Shown piece by piece: positions 11,360 to 22,320 of a stretch of DNA of 64,000 nucleotides. The notes beneath the pieces were generated by a model. The model made no database searches, was not told the DNA's origin, and worked only from the letters and a program-made list of their open reading frames with translations. Position numbers and translations under genes: made by a program. Location of the stretch: contig NC_087093.1 of the NCBI RefSeq assembly GCF_963855985.1, forward strand, positions 14,585,001 through 14,649,000. The letters are read 5' to 3'. Position 1 is the stretch's first letter; the number at the start of each line of letters is the position of its first letter. This DNA is from Ostrinia nubilalis (lineage: Eukaryota; Arthropoda; Insecta; Lepidoptera; Crambidae).

Positions 11360-11635
11360 GTCGTTGGTTCACCTTGTGGGTGGACGTCCCACGCTGCGTT
11401 TTCCGGCACGCGGCCTCCACTCCAGAACCCTGCTGCCGCATCGGCCGTCAGTTCTGCGTACTATCTATGTGCCCTGCCCATTGCCACTTCAGCTTGCTAA
11501 TCCATCATAAAGGTAGCAGGAAAGCGCTGGACGCAAGCCGCTACCAACCGGGTAACATGAAAAGCATTGGGGGAGGTCTATGTTCAACAGTGGACGTCTT
11601 ATGGCTGAGATGATGATGATGATGATGATGAAACC
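11360..11635 (+). mobile_element. RTE-like LINE 3' end with inverted 5' piece
   Basis: 11503-11635 is a plus-oriented RTE tail ending in (GAT)n. 11362-11497 is the next-upstream part of the same element (compare 2325-2462), but reversed. The two pieces are adjacent in the element, with only about a dozen bases lost at the junction, which is the structure left by 5' inversion during target-primed reverse transcription. Confidence 0.8.
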
Positions 11636-11924
11636 ATTAATTTGATTTTTAAAATATTTTTTACCAGGGTCGTATGCGTATTGTATAATCTTAAGCAACT
11701 TAAGAGTGGGTCTACTCTACTTACGTCCCTTACACAATATCCGTACATACCAGTAAGGTTACTGAACTTAATATGTGTAATATATCTCTTTATGGTTCTG
11801 TCTTATTAACCGTGGTAGCTTTGTGTAGAGATGATAATGTTTTGGGTGGTACTACCATTTGACAAGAGTGACCACCAAAATCGGTTAAAAGTTGCCTCTC
11901 ATAATAAATTCATTGTATACTTTA

Positions 11925-12056
11925 AAGTGGACCGACGACATCATAAAGGTAGCAGGAAGGCGCTGGACGCGGGCCGCTACCAACCGTGCGATGTGGACGT
12001 CATTGGGGGAGGCCTATGTTCAGCAGTGGACGTCCTATGGCTGAGATAATGATGAT
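11925..12056 (+). mobile_element. RTE-like LINE 3' end
   Basis: GTGGACCGACGACATCATAA, then GGTAGCAGGAAGGCGCTGGA, and AGCAGTGGACGTCCTATGGC with a short GATAATGATGAT tail. This is among the better preserved tails here. Confidence 0.8.
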
Positions 12057-12093
12057 AGTTTAAAGTGCAAATCATACATTGTATATTGTAGTC

Positions 12094-12217
12094 TAAGGCT
12101 GAGTTGCACCACCTAACTTTGACCGTAACTATGACGATAACCGGTGCTATTTGTATAGAGTTTGACAGATTTTTGACGTTTGTCAAAGTTAAAATAAGAT
12201 GGTGCAACCCAGCCTAA
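12094..12217 (+). mobile_element. MITE, TTAGGCTGRGTTGCACCA family, copy 1
   Basis: Inverted ends TAAGGCTGAGTTGCACCA and TGGTGCAACCCAGCCTAA enclose TTTGACCGTAAC, ATAACCGGTGCT and TTGACAGATTTTTGACGTTT. The 124-bp copy is complete. Other copies: 39728-39847 (-), 44605-44720 (+), 50575-50682 (+, left end lost). Confidence 0.85.
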
Positions 12218-13190
12218 GCCAGTTTCTTAAAGAACTGAAAAATCTTACTAAACTCTACACTCGACAAAAGAATTATTCGTAATTATTAATATTTAGTTAA
12301 ACGTATAGGATTTTCAAAGCAAAATCTTTGAAAATCGTGTGAACACTAATTGGTGCATTTTATCATTTAAAAGAACGTACTTTCCACTTATTTGTTTTGC
12401 TTAGTCAAATTATTCTCAAGAAGACAGCACGTAGCAAGAAAGAAGACGTGGATGTCTTTATTCGCATAAATGTATGAATTTTTAACTCTCTATTAATCGA
12501 TTTCATGCTGTGATCAATATTTTTAGCTACCACTTTTCCCTTTAATAGTTTTTTTTAATATTAGTCATTAGGCTTATACATAAACGTAGCTTTATTCTTG
12601 TTTAAGAGATAGTCAAGTAAAAAGATTTATTTTTATTTTAGCTCAGCAACTTAAGTACTAATATGATTATCAAAATTATTGTAAATTGATTGTCATTTTA
12701 AAATCTATTAAAAAAATATAGTTAAATATAAATTCAAACTTTGTGCATAAAAGAAACCTACATTTCGCTATAATCAATTAGTTGTTTAATCAGGCTGTAG
12801 TTTTAGATCTTAACAAAGACTTAACAGGTGAAACAAACAGACAATATTCGCATTCCAAACATTAAGTATCATCTTATTTAGCATATCTCTAGGTGGTCTA
12901 CAAAAACTAACGGATGGTTCCAGTGAATAGCGGCCATTTCACATTCAAATTTGCACCCGCGGCTACGCGGGATCTCTAATTGTTCTGAGACGAATTATAA
13001 ATTCATTATGGCGGACCCCCGGTGGCTATGGATATTTTTCTTGTCCCTATGGAAGGTTTAACCGAAAATGGTTCTAAATATAGCCTGGGCTTACTGTTTT
13101 CTGGCTAGTCTGCGCTGGGGGCTTCGCTTGTGTGGAGTCCTTTAGGAATGGTATTCAAACTTAGGGTAGGCAGTTGAAAATACCTTCAGA
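12218..13190. other. AT-rich spacer
   Basis: No supported gene. A short GC-rich motif (CACCCGCGGCTACGCGGGAT, 12954-12973) resembles common lepidopteran repeat edges. Confidence 0.35.
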
Positions 13191-13204
13191 CAACAACAAG
13201 CTTA

Positions 13205-13475
13205 TAGGAAGTGCCAACATTACACCGATTTGGTATCGGTCGATCCCTCATACAAATTCGAAACCCAACTATCGGCTGACAAAAAGTCTGTAGCCTAGAC
13301 ACAGGTCACCGATTTTTTTATCAGTCGACAGTTTAGTCGGGCAGTTAATTAGTATAGGCTTAGGCATGTATGGAAGTGCGCACATTACACCGATTGATTC
13401 TTCATACAAATTAGAATCGGGCCCAACTGTCGGCCGACTAAAAGTCGGTGGTCTGCACATAGGCTTAAGGTCTGT
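13205..13475. repeat. Two related units, probably a MITE pair
   Basis: 13205-13305 and 13372-13475 share GGAAGTGC.CACATTACACCG, CATACAAATT, CCCAACT.TCGGC.GAC and AAAAGTC.GT. Both look like diverged copies of one short element set head to tail, with a palindromic CCGACT/AGTCGG core. No coding frame. Confidence 0.5.
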
Positions 13476-13591
13476 GTCGTGCTACACAGAAATACTCTGT
13501 GTGTAAAGGGGATTTAATAGCTCAAATACCAGTGTTTCTACTCAATATCCATGACATACATACCTATCAGTTCAATTAGTAAATACTCCGT

Positions 13592-13633
13592 ATTCTAAAT
13601 AAGTATGAATACTCATTCATACTTATTTAGAAT
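13592..13633. repeat. Perfect 18-bp hairpin, 6-bp loop
   Basis: ATTCTAAATAAGTATGAA (13592-13609) is exactly inverted at 13616-13633, with loop TACTCA. It is isolated, with no obvious element around it. Confidence 0.85.
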
Positions 13634-13639
13634 GGCGCA

Positions 13640-14690
13640 AAGAGACGTTAAACGAGTCCATACGCACGCACCAAGCACCCATGGCACTAATTATATTTTT
13701 TCAGTCTGATATTTTCTGATCCAAGACTCGAACCCTAAAAGCACAATCGGTCAACTTTTTGTGCTGTTCAAAAAACAACCTTAAAAACTACACTCCTTAA
13801 CTGGCTCCCGCTCCCGGCGTTACGCAGATCGCATGTGGAACCTTCGTGCTGTCCACTTCCGAGCCTGGGGCAAGAAGGATCTATCGAAGATGCTCCAATA
13901 TGCATCGTACCATAAATTAGGAAGGTTTTATTTTAAAGAGAAAGATATATTTGATAGTTCACAAGCAGATTAAAAGCTATGTGCATTGCAAATATGATGA
14001 CTAATTTCGTAAGTTTTAGCAAGTGAAGTTGCCTGTATGTTGAGCACTCAATATGAAAACAAGTAAACAATGTAATAATAAACAATAGGGATGATGACTG
14101 GATAATGACATCGAAATTCTAAAAAATTCTTCTCAAGCGTAACGTAACGTGCCATTTCAACTCTACATTGAGTTGACTGTTATTTTTTAATTATGAAAGA
14201 AAATAAAAAATATGAGTCTAATAATTTCTAATTACTGTCTGACGGACAAATAATTGAAATTTTGAAAGAAAAGAGGTTTATTCAGTATCATCGACAAAAT
14301 TATTTAATGAGTAGGTAATTACAATGATACTGAAAAGGTATCCACTCAGTATCATCATCAGCATCATTTTGTCATCTAGCCTATTATAAGGAAGACTTAC
14401 AATATTCTTAAGTGCATATCTAATAGAAGTTGGTTTTCACTTTGGCCAATGTGAGGTGTCTACGTATTGAACGATAGGAGGTACTATGAGTAAAGCGTTG
14501 ATGTCTAATGTATGAATTGGTTGAGATTGGTATTTCCTTTAACAAGACGTATGATTTAGACTTCAAAAATACATTTTTTAATTTATTATTTACATCATAG
14601 TACACTACTAGATTATATTGCAACTCTTCTTGTAGATTATTTCAATGGAAATCTAGGACCTAAACACAAAAAATAAATACGTAGAGCAAT
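13640..14690. other. Spacer
   Basis: A GC-richer patch at 13800-13890 (CGCTCCCGGCGTTACGCAGA) has no frame I trust. The rest is AT-rich with no recognised feature. Confidence 0.35.
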
Positions 14691-14694
14691 ATCT

Positions 14695-14985
14695 CTACAT
14701 GAGGACATTGCCTTCGATTGATTGGAGGCGTTTATGTTTTTTGTGGTGACGGCAGAGTAGAATACATTTGTCACCAACCCCTACTCTTCCCACGGGTGTC
14801 GTAAGAGGCGACTTAGGGACTACACATCAAACAGAGAACGGGCAGCAGGGTTCTCTGAAAAACATCAATCTTTTAAACTGCGATCTCCAACCCGCCTGCC
14901 AAGCGTGGGGATTATGGCAAAACCCTCCACTATAGTGGAGGAGGCTGTTGGGCTGTTGATGATGATGATGATGATTTTTATGAGA
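14695..14985 (+). mobile_element. LINE-type 3' end (GTCGTAAGAGGCGACT family)
   Basis: CCCACGGGTGTCGTAAGAGG, ACAGAGAACGGGCAGCAGGG, AACCCGCCTGCCAAGCGTGG and CAAAACCCTCCAC occur in order before a (GAT)n tail at 14956-14978. I recall this as one of the most frequent lepidopteran non-LTR 3' ends. No protein-coding part remains. Confidence 0.7.
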
Positions 14986-15124
14986 CACGACACGACATCT
15001 GGGCTCTGGGACTTCGGGTAAATGTGAAACTTATTCTGAGAGTAATAGGGATCTAATTTGTCTGTCCTTGGTAACCGGTGTCAAGTTATTTTTACTGGTG
15101 TACCTACTACAGTTTGGTGTTCTA

Positions 15125-15270
15125 CGCCCATATTCACAAACATTACTATAAGGTCTCAAAATGCGCGTGAACGCACAGGGTGACACACGAAACAATCACA
15201 GAGCTCTATTTAACGCTGTGCGTTCGATTTGCTGCTTCACTTAAGCAAGCATCGTTTGTGAATACGGGCG
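15125..15270 (+). mobile_element. MITE CGCCCGTATTCACAAA family, copy 1
   Basis: 146 bp with inverted ends CGCCCATATTCACAAAC and GTTTGTGAATACGGGCG. The interior has ACGCACAGGGTGACACACGA, CAGAGCTCTATT and TTCGATTTGCTGCTTCACTT. Five copies occur in the window. No coding capacity. Confidence 0.85.
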
Positions 15271-15979
15271 CAAGGCAATTTTATGAAGTTTATACTCGTA
15301 TCTTTCAAATACCACAACTAGTGTGGTAGTTGGTACAATTTATTAAAAAATATTTAAAAGATTTACATTTTTAAATCCATACGCGTCATTAAAATTGAAA
15401 TAAAATGACTTAATCGGTTCAGAGACGTCACAAGACACTCCATCGGACAATACTGGTTTAAAGTGTTACAGTTAAAGTTGGAACAGAAAGGCTAGGGTAA
15501 GTTTAGGACCCAGCAACAAAGAATAATTGCTGGGTTGGGTTAAAACAAAAAATAAAGATACTGTTTTGAATAGGCCTTTTTTGAGTTGATTTAGTATTTT
15601 GACTAAACAAGGTATAAAATATTATTATGCTATTTGCTGTAAAAACAACCACTTTTACCGCATTTTGTTATGTGATCAAAACCCATATTATCATTTATAG
15701 TCGTTGGTTTGATTCAAGGCTCTAAAGAACCTAAGAACATGTTGAGAATGAACAACGAGTGGTACCCGCACGTATAAGAAGTAAACCTTCTGCCACCAAT
15801 TTCATTTATGCTTTTAATCTTTCGGCATGTTGAATCGGGATCGGTGCTGCACAGAAATGAGTCAAAATCAATGACGATTAAGCTGACTGCACACCGGACG
15901 CGTGACGGCATGAAGCCGCTTAACGTCATTTCAAACGGTCAAGCAGATAACATACGGAATAATTTTTGGAGCGGTTCCG

Positions 15980-16047
15980 ATACTCACTTAACATCATGTG
16001 CGATTGCGGTCAAATACCTGCCTTGTTCTGCATAATATAAAAAAAAC
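15980..16047 (+). mobile_element. LINE 3' end (CATCAGGTGCGATTG family)
   Basis: CTCACTTAACATCATGTGCG and GCGGTCAAATACCTGCCTTG, then an A-rich tail. Matches 8838-8925. Confidence 0.6.
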
Positions 16048-16665
16048 TAGTTTTGGGAACAATTTTTATTTAAGTTTATAATAAAAAAAGCATCATTGCT
16101 CCATTTAACTTTGTTTTATTTTACATTTTTTAATTTCACTATTGAACTATAAGAAGTATAGTTTTGTAACTTTGCTATTAAAGTTTATTATTGAAATTTA
16201 TTTAAAACAGCATGAATTTATTATTTTCTTACTAATTTTGTAATACACTACGCCTTTTGACCTTAAAATAGCCATCCTGTAAACTATTCAGGCAGCAAAT
16301 AAACTAATCAAGCCTTTTCTTCCATTCAATAACTTGCATTAATAACTATCGTTTGAAGCTCAAAAAGTAGGCCGTGTGTCACCGGGACTAAAGTTGACAT
16401 GGCTTCATTCATAAACCAAAATAAAAGACGCTATTAAGTACTGTGCAACAGGTATAATTTGTTAATGTTGGTATACCTACTTATTTTGTTAATATCTTCA
16501 CTATTTAAAATGACTTAAGTCTGGCATTTGCTATACATTTGAAGCAATAACAGACCTGCATTTACGCTTTACGAGTAGTAAGTAGAAAGAGACGTATAGA
16601 AGACAGTGGTTTTAAAACGGTCATAATAAAAATGACTTAGGTAGTTTCTTAAATGCATGCATGCT
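16048..16665. other. AT-rich spacer
   Basis: No supported feature. Confidence 0.4.
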
Positions 16666-16669
16666 TACT

Positions 16670-16797
16670 CCTATATTCACAAACATTACTATGAGGTCTC
16701 ACAGTGCGCGTGGACTCACAGAGTCACACACGAACCAATCACAGAGCTCTATTCAACGCTGTGCGTTCGATTTGCTGCTTCACATAGGCAAGTAACG
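16670..16797 (+). mobile_element. MITE CGCCCGTATTCACAAA family, copy 2 (right end lost)
   Basis: Matches 15125-15270 from CTATATTCACAAACATTACT to TTCGATTTGCTGCTTCAC, then diverges before the right inverted repeat. Confidence 0.75.
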
Positions 16798-16959
16798 TAT
16801 TTTTTTTAATTTTCTTCCCCTAAAATCTTCAATCTAATAAACATTGAAAATATTAATTATACAGTCTCACCGAAATTAATTGAGAATTTTATTTAAGAAA
16901 AGTTTTCTATCAATTAAGATCAAAGATAAAATTTTCATCGCTATCTATTCTTCTACTCA

Positions 16960-17115
16960 AACCCGACAAGTAAATCACCGAAAAGCAACAAAAACTGACA
17001 ACAATACCGCACGGCGCGCGCGCAGAGGCCGGCCAGTCCAGGCCACGCCCTCCCACTGACCCCGCCCTCGTGATACTTGCGCGGATGTGACGTTGATTTT
17101 TTGATCGTTTTGCCA
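16960..17115. promoter_or_regulatory. GC-rich, CpG-rich island, probable promoter
   Basis: An abrupt GC-rich block in AT-rich DNA with CCGCACGGCGCGCGCGCAGA, CCCCGCCC and GATGTGACGTTG (CRE-like). Unique sequence with CpG retention is typical of insect developmental promoters. Orientation is unknown; it lies 2.6 kb upstream of the PR-domain exon, so it may be an upstream promoter of that gene. The open frames across it show no domain. Confidence 0.4.
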
Positions 17116-18310
17116 AAAAACGTCACAACATGACGTTCATTCATCGACATGTGCAGTATTGTGCCGGAATGCAATACGATGTGCATTGTATAGAGTTGAC
17201 ATGGTTATTCGAAGTAAGAACTTCAGTTATTTATGGAGGGTTGGGATTGTTGATGCGTTTTTGTTTTTTGATTATTTATGACTTATGATTTTTAATGCAT
17301 GCTTAAATTGTGACGTCACATGCTTTTGTACTATTTATTTATTTATTCCAGATAATGACTAAAAATGAAAAACGATCAAGTTACCGCAAATGTTTGTCAA
17401 GATTGTAGCGATATTTATTTCAAAAATGTTGAGGGATCTTCAAGTCTCATTTCAATTCCCATTTTTAAGATCCATATTATTGAAAAACTAAATTTCTGTG
17501 AATTTGGCTAGAATCTAAGATCAAAATTATATTATAATATAATATTTTACTTGGCTAGCCTTAATTAAAAGTGGCGTATCTCAAAATTTTTCTTTTTTTC
17601 AGTTATCCATCTTAGCATAAGCTGGAGCACATTGCATTAATTGTCAAGTCATTTATTATGTCTGTCCTGTCATTGATATTAAACTAAACTGGTTTTATAA
17701 GCTTGACTGGATGCAGTTCAGATTAAACTTTGAAATTCCGCGGCTGATGAGGTATGGTTTTTGAAATCGTGTTTGGATTAAAAATGCGGCGGTTTTATTG
17801 TTTTACTTTAATGAACATTTTTTTCACTCGACGCACGTGTTGTAATAGATGTAAGATATTTTTACTCGACTGTATGTCGTATGTTACCTAATTAGTAGGT
17901 ATTTCAAATGTAAATCAGACAACACTATGAGAATTTTGAGAAGTTTACGTAAATTGTACTTAAAATATGAAAGGACTTATAATATGTTTATTTAACTCCA
18001 AGGGTTTAAAAAAGAATGAAACAATTTGACCACGCGAATATTTTTGAGTTTATTTTAAATTATTCGATAATAACAGATTGAGGCTTGTAATAAAATATTT
18101 CATTCTTTATTAAAACATTTTTAGTATACCTAATAACCTGAACAAAAACGATCTTTAATATTTTTAACATCCATCTACATAGTTTAATAACTAATCATAT
18201 TTTTATCGTGACGATGTTACAAAAAGGATGCAACACCAATTTTCATAAAAATCGTTATTATAATTTTGCTTCTAAAGATCTTGTTTTACACTTAAAACTC
18301 CGACACATAC

Positions 18311-18398
18311 CAGTAGCCGAGTGGTACTGCGGTTGGCGGCAGGTGCGTTTAGGTCGTCGACTTTCTGTATCATGTGTAACCTGTTTTGTTTTATGAAA
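18311..18398 (-). CDS. Possible internal exon on the minus strand
   Basis: Read on the minus strand, TTCAG at the high end and CTG|GTATGT at the low end bracket 88 bases that stay open in two frames; one begins FHKTKQVTHDTE. It is GC-richer than its surroundings. Frame zero would join in phase to the open segment 19141-19365. The acceptor lacks a good pyrimidine tract and no protein family is recognised, so this is weak. Confidence 0.2.
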
Positions 18399-18999
18399 CT
18401 GAACCTAAAGTTCAGCTGTTTAAAATTGTAACTCGTTCGTTACAAAACGGATTCTGCATTAGAGTTTGTGACGACGATGAAGATGAGTCTCGCGCAAATA
18501 TGCCTAGGTTCATTCATTACATTGAATTATCTTACTATTTCCGTGGTTGTATGGGGTGCAATAAAAAATCGTCGGAAAAAGTTTTAATATGCCGGTTTTT
18601 TTTATAACCCTAGAGTGAGTGCGGAGATTCACACGCTATTTATAGTCACGTGTAATTAATTGCAATATAACGTTAATGATAAAAAAAATTAATGTGAAAT
18701 CAAAAAGAAAACAAGATAACAAAGTAGCGATATTTTGCGAAGTTTGGAAAAGCTCTATAAAATTAATAAACGTAAAAAGCCCTTTTCAATCCAAATTAAA
18801 GAAATATTTTGATATGGAAAATAAAATCATTAGCTTGAACTTAGCATTATGCATTACCCCTAAATCAAAAACCCTACAATTAATTAAGATTGACCGTAAC
18901 AAACACCCTAACCCGACACACGCCGTGTGGATCGCATCTAACAAAAGAAAATCACCTGCTCATTTCAAAATGTCATCGTAAAAAAACACGTTGAGATAG

Positions 19000-19480
19000 C
19001 TAATCGTTTAAAAAACGGACAGGTGGTATCAAGTGCGGCGACTGCGCACGGCGACGCTCTGTGCCGTTGTGAGACGGGAGGCGCGCAAAGGCAGGTGCCG
19101 CCTTTGGGGGGGCGCCTTACTATACACCTTACAAACTTACCTTCACCACTCCCAAGACTCTTAAAGTTATGGGAATAAGGATGAGAATCAAACAGCAGAA
19201 AAACTCCTCGAGTTGTAGGGCTATACTCCTCTCCTTTTTATCGAACAAAAAATGAACTGTAAACGCGATCACGGCCGCCACTAAGGTCAATGTTAGCGCT
19301 TCCTTCAGTGCACGTTCAGAGAAGAACGCGCGCGCATCCTGCGTTGCGCACCGTGCAGTACCCGCCTAACTAATATTGTTCCGAACCGCCGGTCGGCATT
19401 GGACGGGTTAACGAACTTTTTGACACCTCCAAAGACAATTAGTGGCACCGAATTAAATCGGATTCTGGATCAGTGAATTG
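19000..19480 (+). promoter_or_regulatory. GC-rich promoter and 5' leader of the PR-domain gene
   Basis: CpG-rich block with E-boxes ACAGGTGG (about 19019) and GCAGGTGC (about 19092), a G-run near 19107-19114, and an initiator-like TTCAGTGC at about 19313. It precedes the PR-domain exon by about 300-700 bases, so a promoter or untranslated leader for that gene is the natural reading. The other strand of 19141-19365 is open for 75 codons, which leaves a divergent gene possible. Confidence 0.45.
19141..19365 (-). CDS. Possible membrane-protein exon, minus strand
   Basis: On the minus strand 75 codons run open from after a TAG at 19366-19368 to a strong donor GAAG|GTAAGT (exon ends at 19141, phase 0). 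The translation has two hydrophobic stretches, ALTLVAAVIAFTVHFLF and FFCCLILILIPITLRVLGVV, separated by the charged linker DKKERSIALQLEE. That layout suggests two membrane helices. No ATG lies in the segment and no clean acceptor was found upstream, so the start is unresolved. I recognise no family. It overlaps the promoter-like island of the plus-strand PR-domain gene and could be chance in GC-rich DNA. Confidence 0.3.
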
Positions 19481-19739
19481 GACAGAGATAACACGTGATA
19501 AATACACTCCGACGTTTCACTGGGCGATCGATCACGCAACGAACCGATATTTGTTGGTGACATTCTCGTCCGATAATCGGAACGACGTCCCTTTTTTAAT
19601 AAATTTATCCTCATTAAGTGTGATGGACGAGACTGGTCGCATTCTTAAAGATTACTCATTTATGACACGTTGAGGACTGTGGGTGGAATTGGACTAATTG
19701 TTTTTATTTTGATAAGAACTTTTTTATTTGGTTGCAAAG

Positions 19740-19947
19740 ACGGTATGTGCCTGTGAGAATGGAGACGCTGGTTTTGATTCCCCAAGAGTTGAGTCTGGCC
19801 TTGACGCCAGGGGGTGCAAGGGGGCGCGAGGCCTCGGTCAGCGTGTGGACATCATCAGAACTCCAGAGGGGGACGCTGCTCTACCCCTTTCAAGGCACCA
19901 TCAGGATTGATAAGCTCCATGTCTACTCGTACATTCCAGATCATGAC
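19740..19947 (+). CDS. PR-domain (PRDM-type) transcription factor, 5' coding exon
   Basis: Acceptor CAAAG|A after a T-rich tract, donor GAC|GTACGT at 19948. The open frame reads RYVPV, an ATG at 19759, then LVLIPQELSLALTP, VSVWTSSELQRGT and LLYPFQGTIRI, ending SYIPDHD. The order (proline-rich lead-in, VW.....L.RGT, PFQG) is the start of a PR/SET-like domain, as in PRDM zinc-finger regulators. It is GC-richer than its flanks, as coding DNA is. My best guess is a hamlet/PRDM3-16 relative; the PR domain of u-shaped/FOG is the alternative. If the acceptor is unused, translation would start at the ATG at 19759, with 5' UTR continuous from about 19480. The rest of the PR domain and the zinc fingers were not found in the window, implying a long intron. 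Nuclear DNA-binding function is inferred from the family. Confidence 0.65.
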
Positions 19948-22025
19948 GTACGTATTTTTTTATTTTTTTCGTATTTAATTTTAATATTCTTTTATTTTTT
20001 ATTTACTTGCATCTTATTTGGACGTCAAGTGGGCAGGCAGTAAAAATTAAAAAAATGTAATCATAACTTTAAGCTTAACAATTTTCGAAGAGAGCTTTTA
20101 CGACGTTTTCAGGCTCTGAATACAAAAAGGCGTACGCAACGCATTTTGTTACCGTTTATAAAATTTCTTCAGCATTTTTTATTTTTCTCCCATTTTATTT
20201 TCGGACTTCATGTACTTGTAAGTGCAAGTAGCAGAGCCAATTTGCATAGTAATTTCTCGCTAAGCATTTCAGTACATGCATCTTCATTTTTTTTTCAATG
20301 TTTGCTGAAAAAAAGTTTAGCTTAGAAAATAATTTTCCACGTTGATTTTTATCGCTTGTGCGATCATAATTATGTTAAATTAAACGCAAACGAGACCTTG
20401 ATGGAGTGGTTTGTCATTTCAGACGACATCTTTGATTAATCAGAGTGAACCTGAGACTTCCTTTGATTTTGTTTTGCGTAAATATTTGCATGTCTTACAA
20501 TATTAAAATATTTCTTGTCCTTAATCAGCATTCAACTTTGTTGCTATTGTTTCGGATTTGATACTATCTTTTGTTTATTTTAAGATATCAAACAAATCTC
20601 TTTATTTAACGCGTTGTTAATTTGTCCCTCACTCACTGTACCAACGTATTTTTTTACCAGAAGCAATTAACGTCGTTTCACATCAATGAGATTTTTACGG
20701 TAATGTCGCAGGTCCAATAATTATTTCAACGATATTGTTATACTTTTGATTAGTTTTGATTATAATTTAATCTGCTTTCTACAAAACTTAATTAAGAGCC
20801 TAATCAATTTTAGTGTTAGATAATTCTACAAAGGCGTGCTAATGAAAAATGTATCGCCAATCAAATTATGCGGGAAGCTGTCATTTTCTACATCGCATAA
20901 ATATTAACAACTTTGCCGTGGTTCGGTGAGAAATTGTCACTTAACTATTAAACCTTAATTAACAAGATTTACTTAAGATTATCATTACTATTATTAAATA
21001 TCCATGGTCATTTTGTTTTTAATTATATCAAGCGTTACTTCATCGTAGATATTAGAAGCGTTTATTGCGTCGGCGTTATGTAAATGTAGTATAAAAATGC
21101 TAAATTATGCGAAACGAGCAAAATTAGTATAATTATATCACATTCGTGCTTGGATACAGTGGACCGAATGTAAATTTTTGACAAATTTTCGTATTATCTC
21201 AAAGGGTAGAACTACTGGTTATGTTTTAATCAAATTGTAATTGCTTTTATGGAATGTGGAATATGGAGTTTTTATCGTGGTAGACATTTTATTACGTTTT
21301 TGCGCCCCGAAGACATAAATAATTGTATCTCTTGCAATGTTTCAGTTAACACTTTATAAGATTAATAGTATTTTAAAGTTTTTTAGTGTTATAAAATAGC
21401 TTTTACATAAAGTTGTTTAGCGATCTTTCTCAATGTAGAGTTTTTAGCCACCACTACAACTTTCTATTAATTTTAGTCGCATCGATATCTAAGTTTAAAT
21501 AAATAAATTATATTTTTAAGGTTTGATTTTAGTTATATTAGCTAACATTTCGTAATTTGTGTTTTTTATTTAAATATAACCACGACTTTACTAAAAGCAT
21601 TCACTGGTTTAATTGCGTCTCTAGTTTAGATTACGCACAGAACTTATACGCTTTTTTTATAAGTTCTATTCTAGTTCTAGCAACGATTTCCTATCAAATA
21701 CTAGATCTAAAAGCTAGATGTACCCTCATTATCATTCAACCTTCTTGATCGCTGTTTGTTTTCAACCAGACCCTACAAAACGAACGCCTACTTGCCGTAA
21801 AACCGCAACGGAGGTGCAGTTAAACCCTTACACAAATATAACAGACAGCTCATTTCGATTGATAAGATGAAAGACTTGTAGATCACAGTTACAATATCAA
21901 AATAGATCAAATGGGGTTGCTACAACTCTATATTTCTATTTAAATTTAATCTTTAAGTTCACACTGTCTCTTTTAGAAGTAACAAGCTATCTCAGCGAAC
22001 TTTGTACCGCCTATGTTAATTAGGA
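19948..22025 (+). other. Intron-like AT-rich sequence after the PR-domain exon
   Basis: Very AT-rich and unique, with no repeat recognised up to about 21985. The segment after the CATTTCAG at 20413-20420 stays open for about 27 codons (TTSLINQSEPETSFDF) but does not resemble a PR domain. Confidence 0.4.
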
Positions 22026-22320
22026 ATAATGTGAGATTCTAATATGGAAAGAATTTTTCGCATCGGTCCAGTACTTTTGAAGCCTATTCAATAAAAGCAA
22101 ACAAAAAATCAAATCTTTCCTGTTTATCATATTAGTAATGAGATAATCCCAGTTATATCGATTTTTTAAACTATTATGTTGCATTTTTACTATAAAATTA
22201 TCTGTCTGCCCGCGACCATGACTCGTGCAAACGAGCCGAAACGTCGGGAGTGTAAATATCTTATTTACCGTTAAAATAGATATTGTTGCAATAAATCCCG
22301 TGAAGTGATAATTTTATATC
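21985..22320. repeat. Diverged dispersed repeats
   Basis: 21985-22140 shares GAACTTTGTACCGCC, CTATTCAATAAAAGCAAACA and CATATTAGTAA with the left edge of 3750-5225. 22195-22320 carries CAAACGAGCCGAAACGTCGG and CCCGTGAAGTGATAATTTTA, a motif pair I recall from lepidopteran repeats. Confidence 0.45.

Noticed and set aside
16910..17186. Overlapping minus frames in a GC-rich island as a gene
   Set aside because: Two frames are open at once because stop codons are rare in GC-rich DNA; no domain or splice context.
18311..18330. tRNA-like TAGCCGAGTGGTACTGC on the plus strand
   Set aside because: Resembles an A-box only; no B-box lies at the right distance.
20421..20505. Candidate second PR-domain exon after TTTCAG
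   Set aside because: Open for 27 codons, but the residues do not resemble a PR domain and no donor follows.
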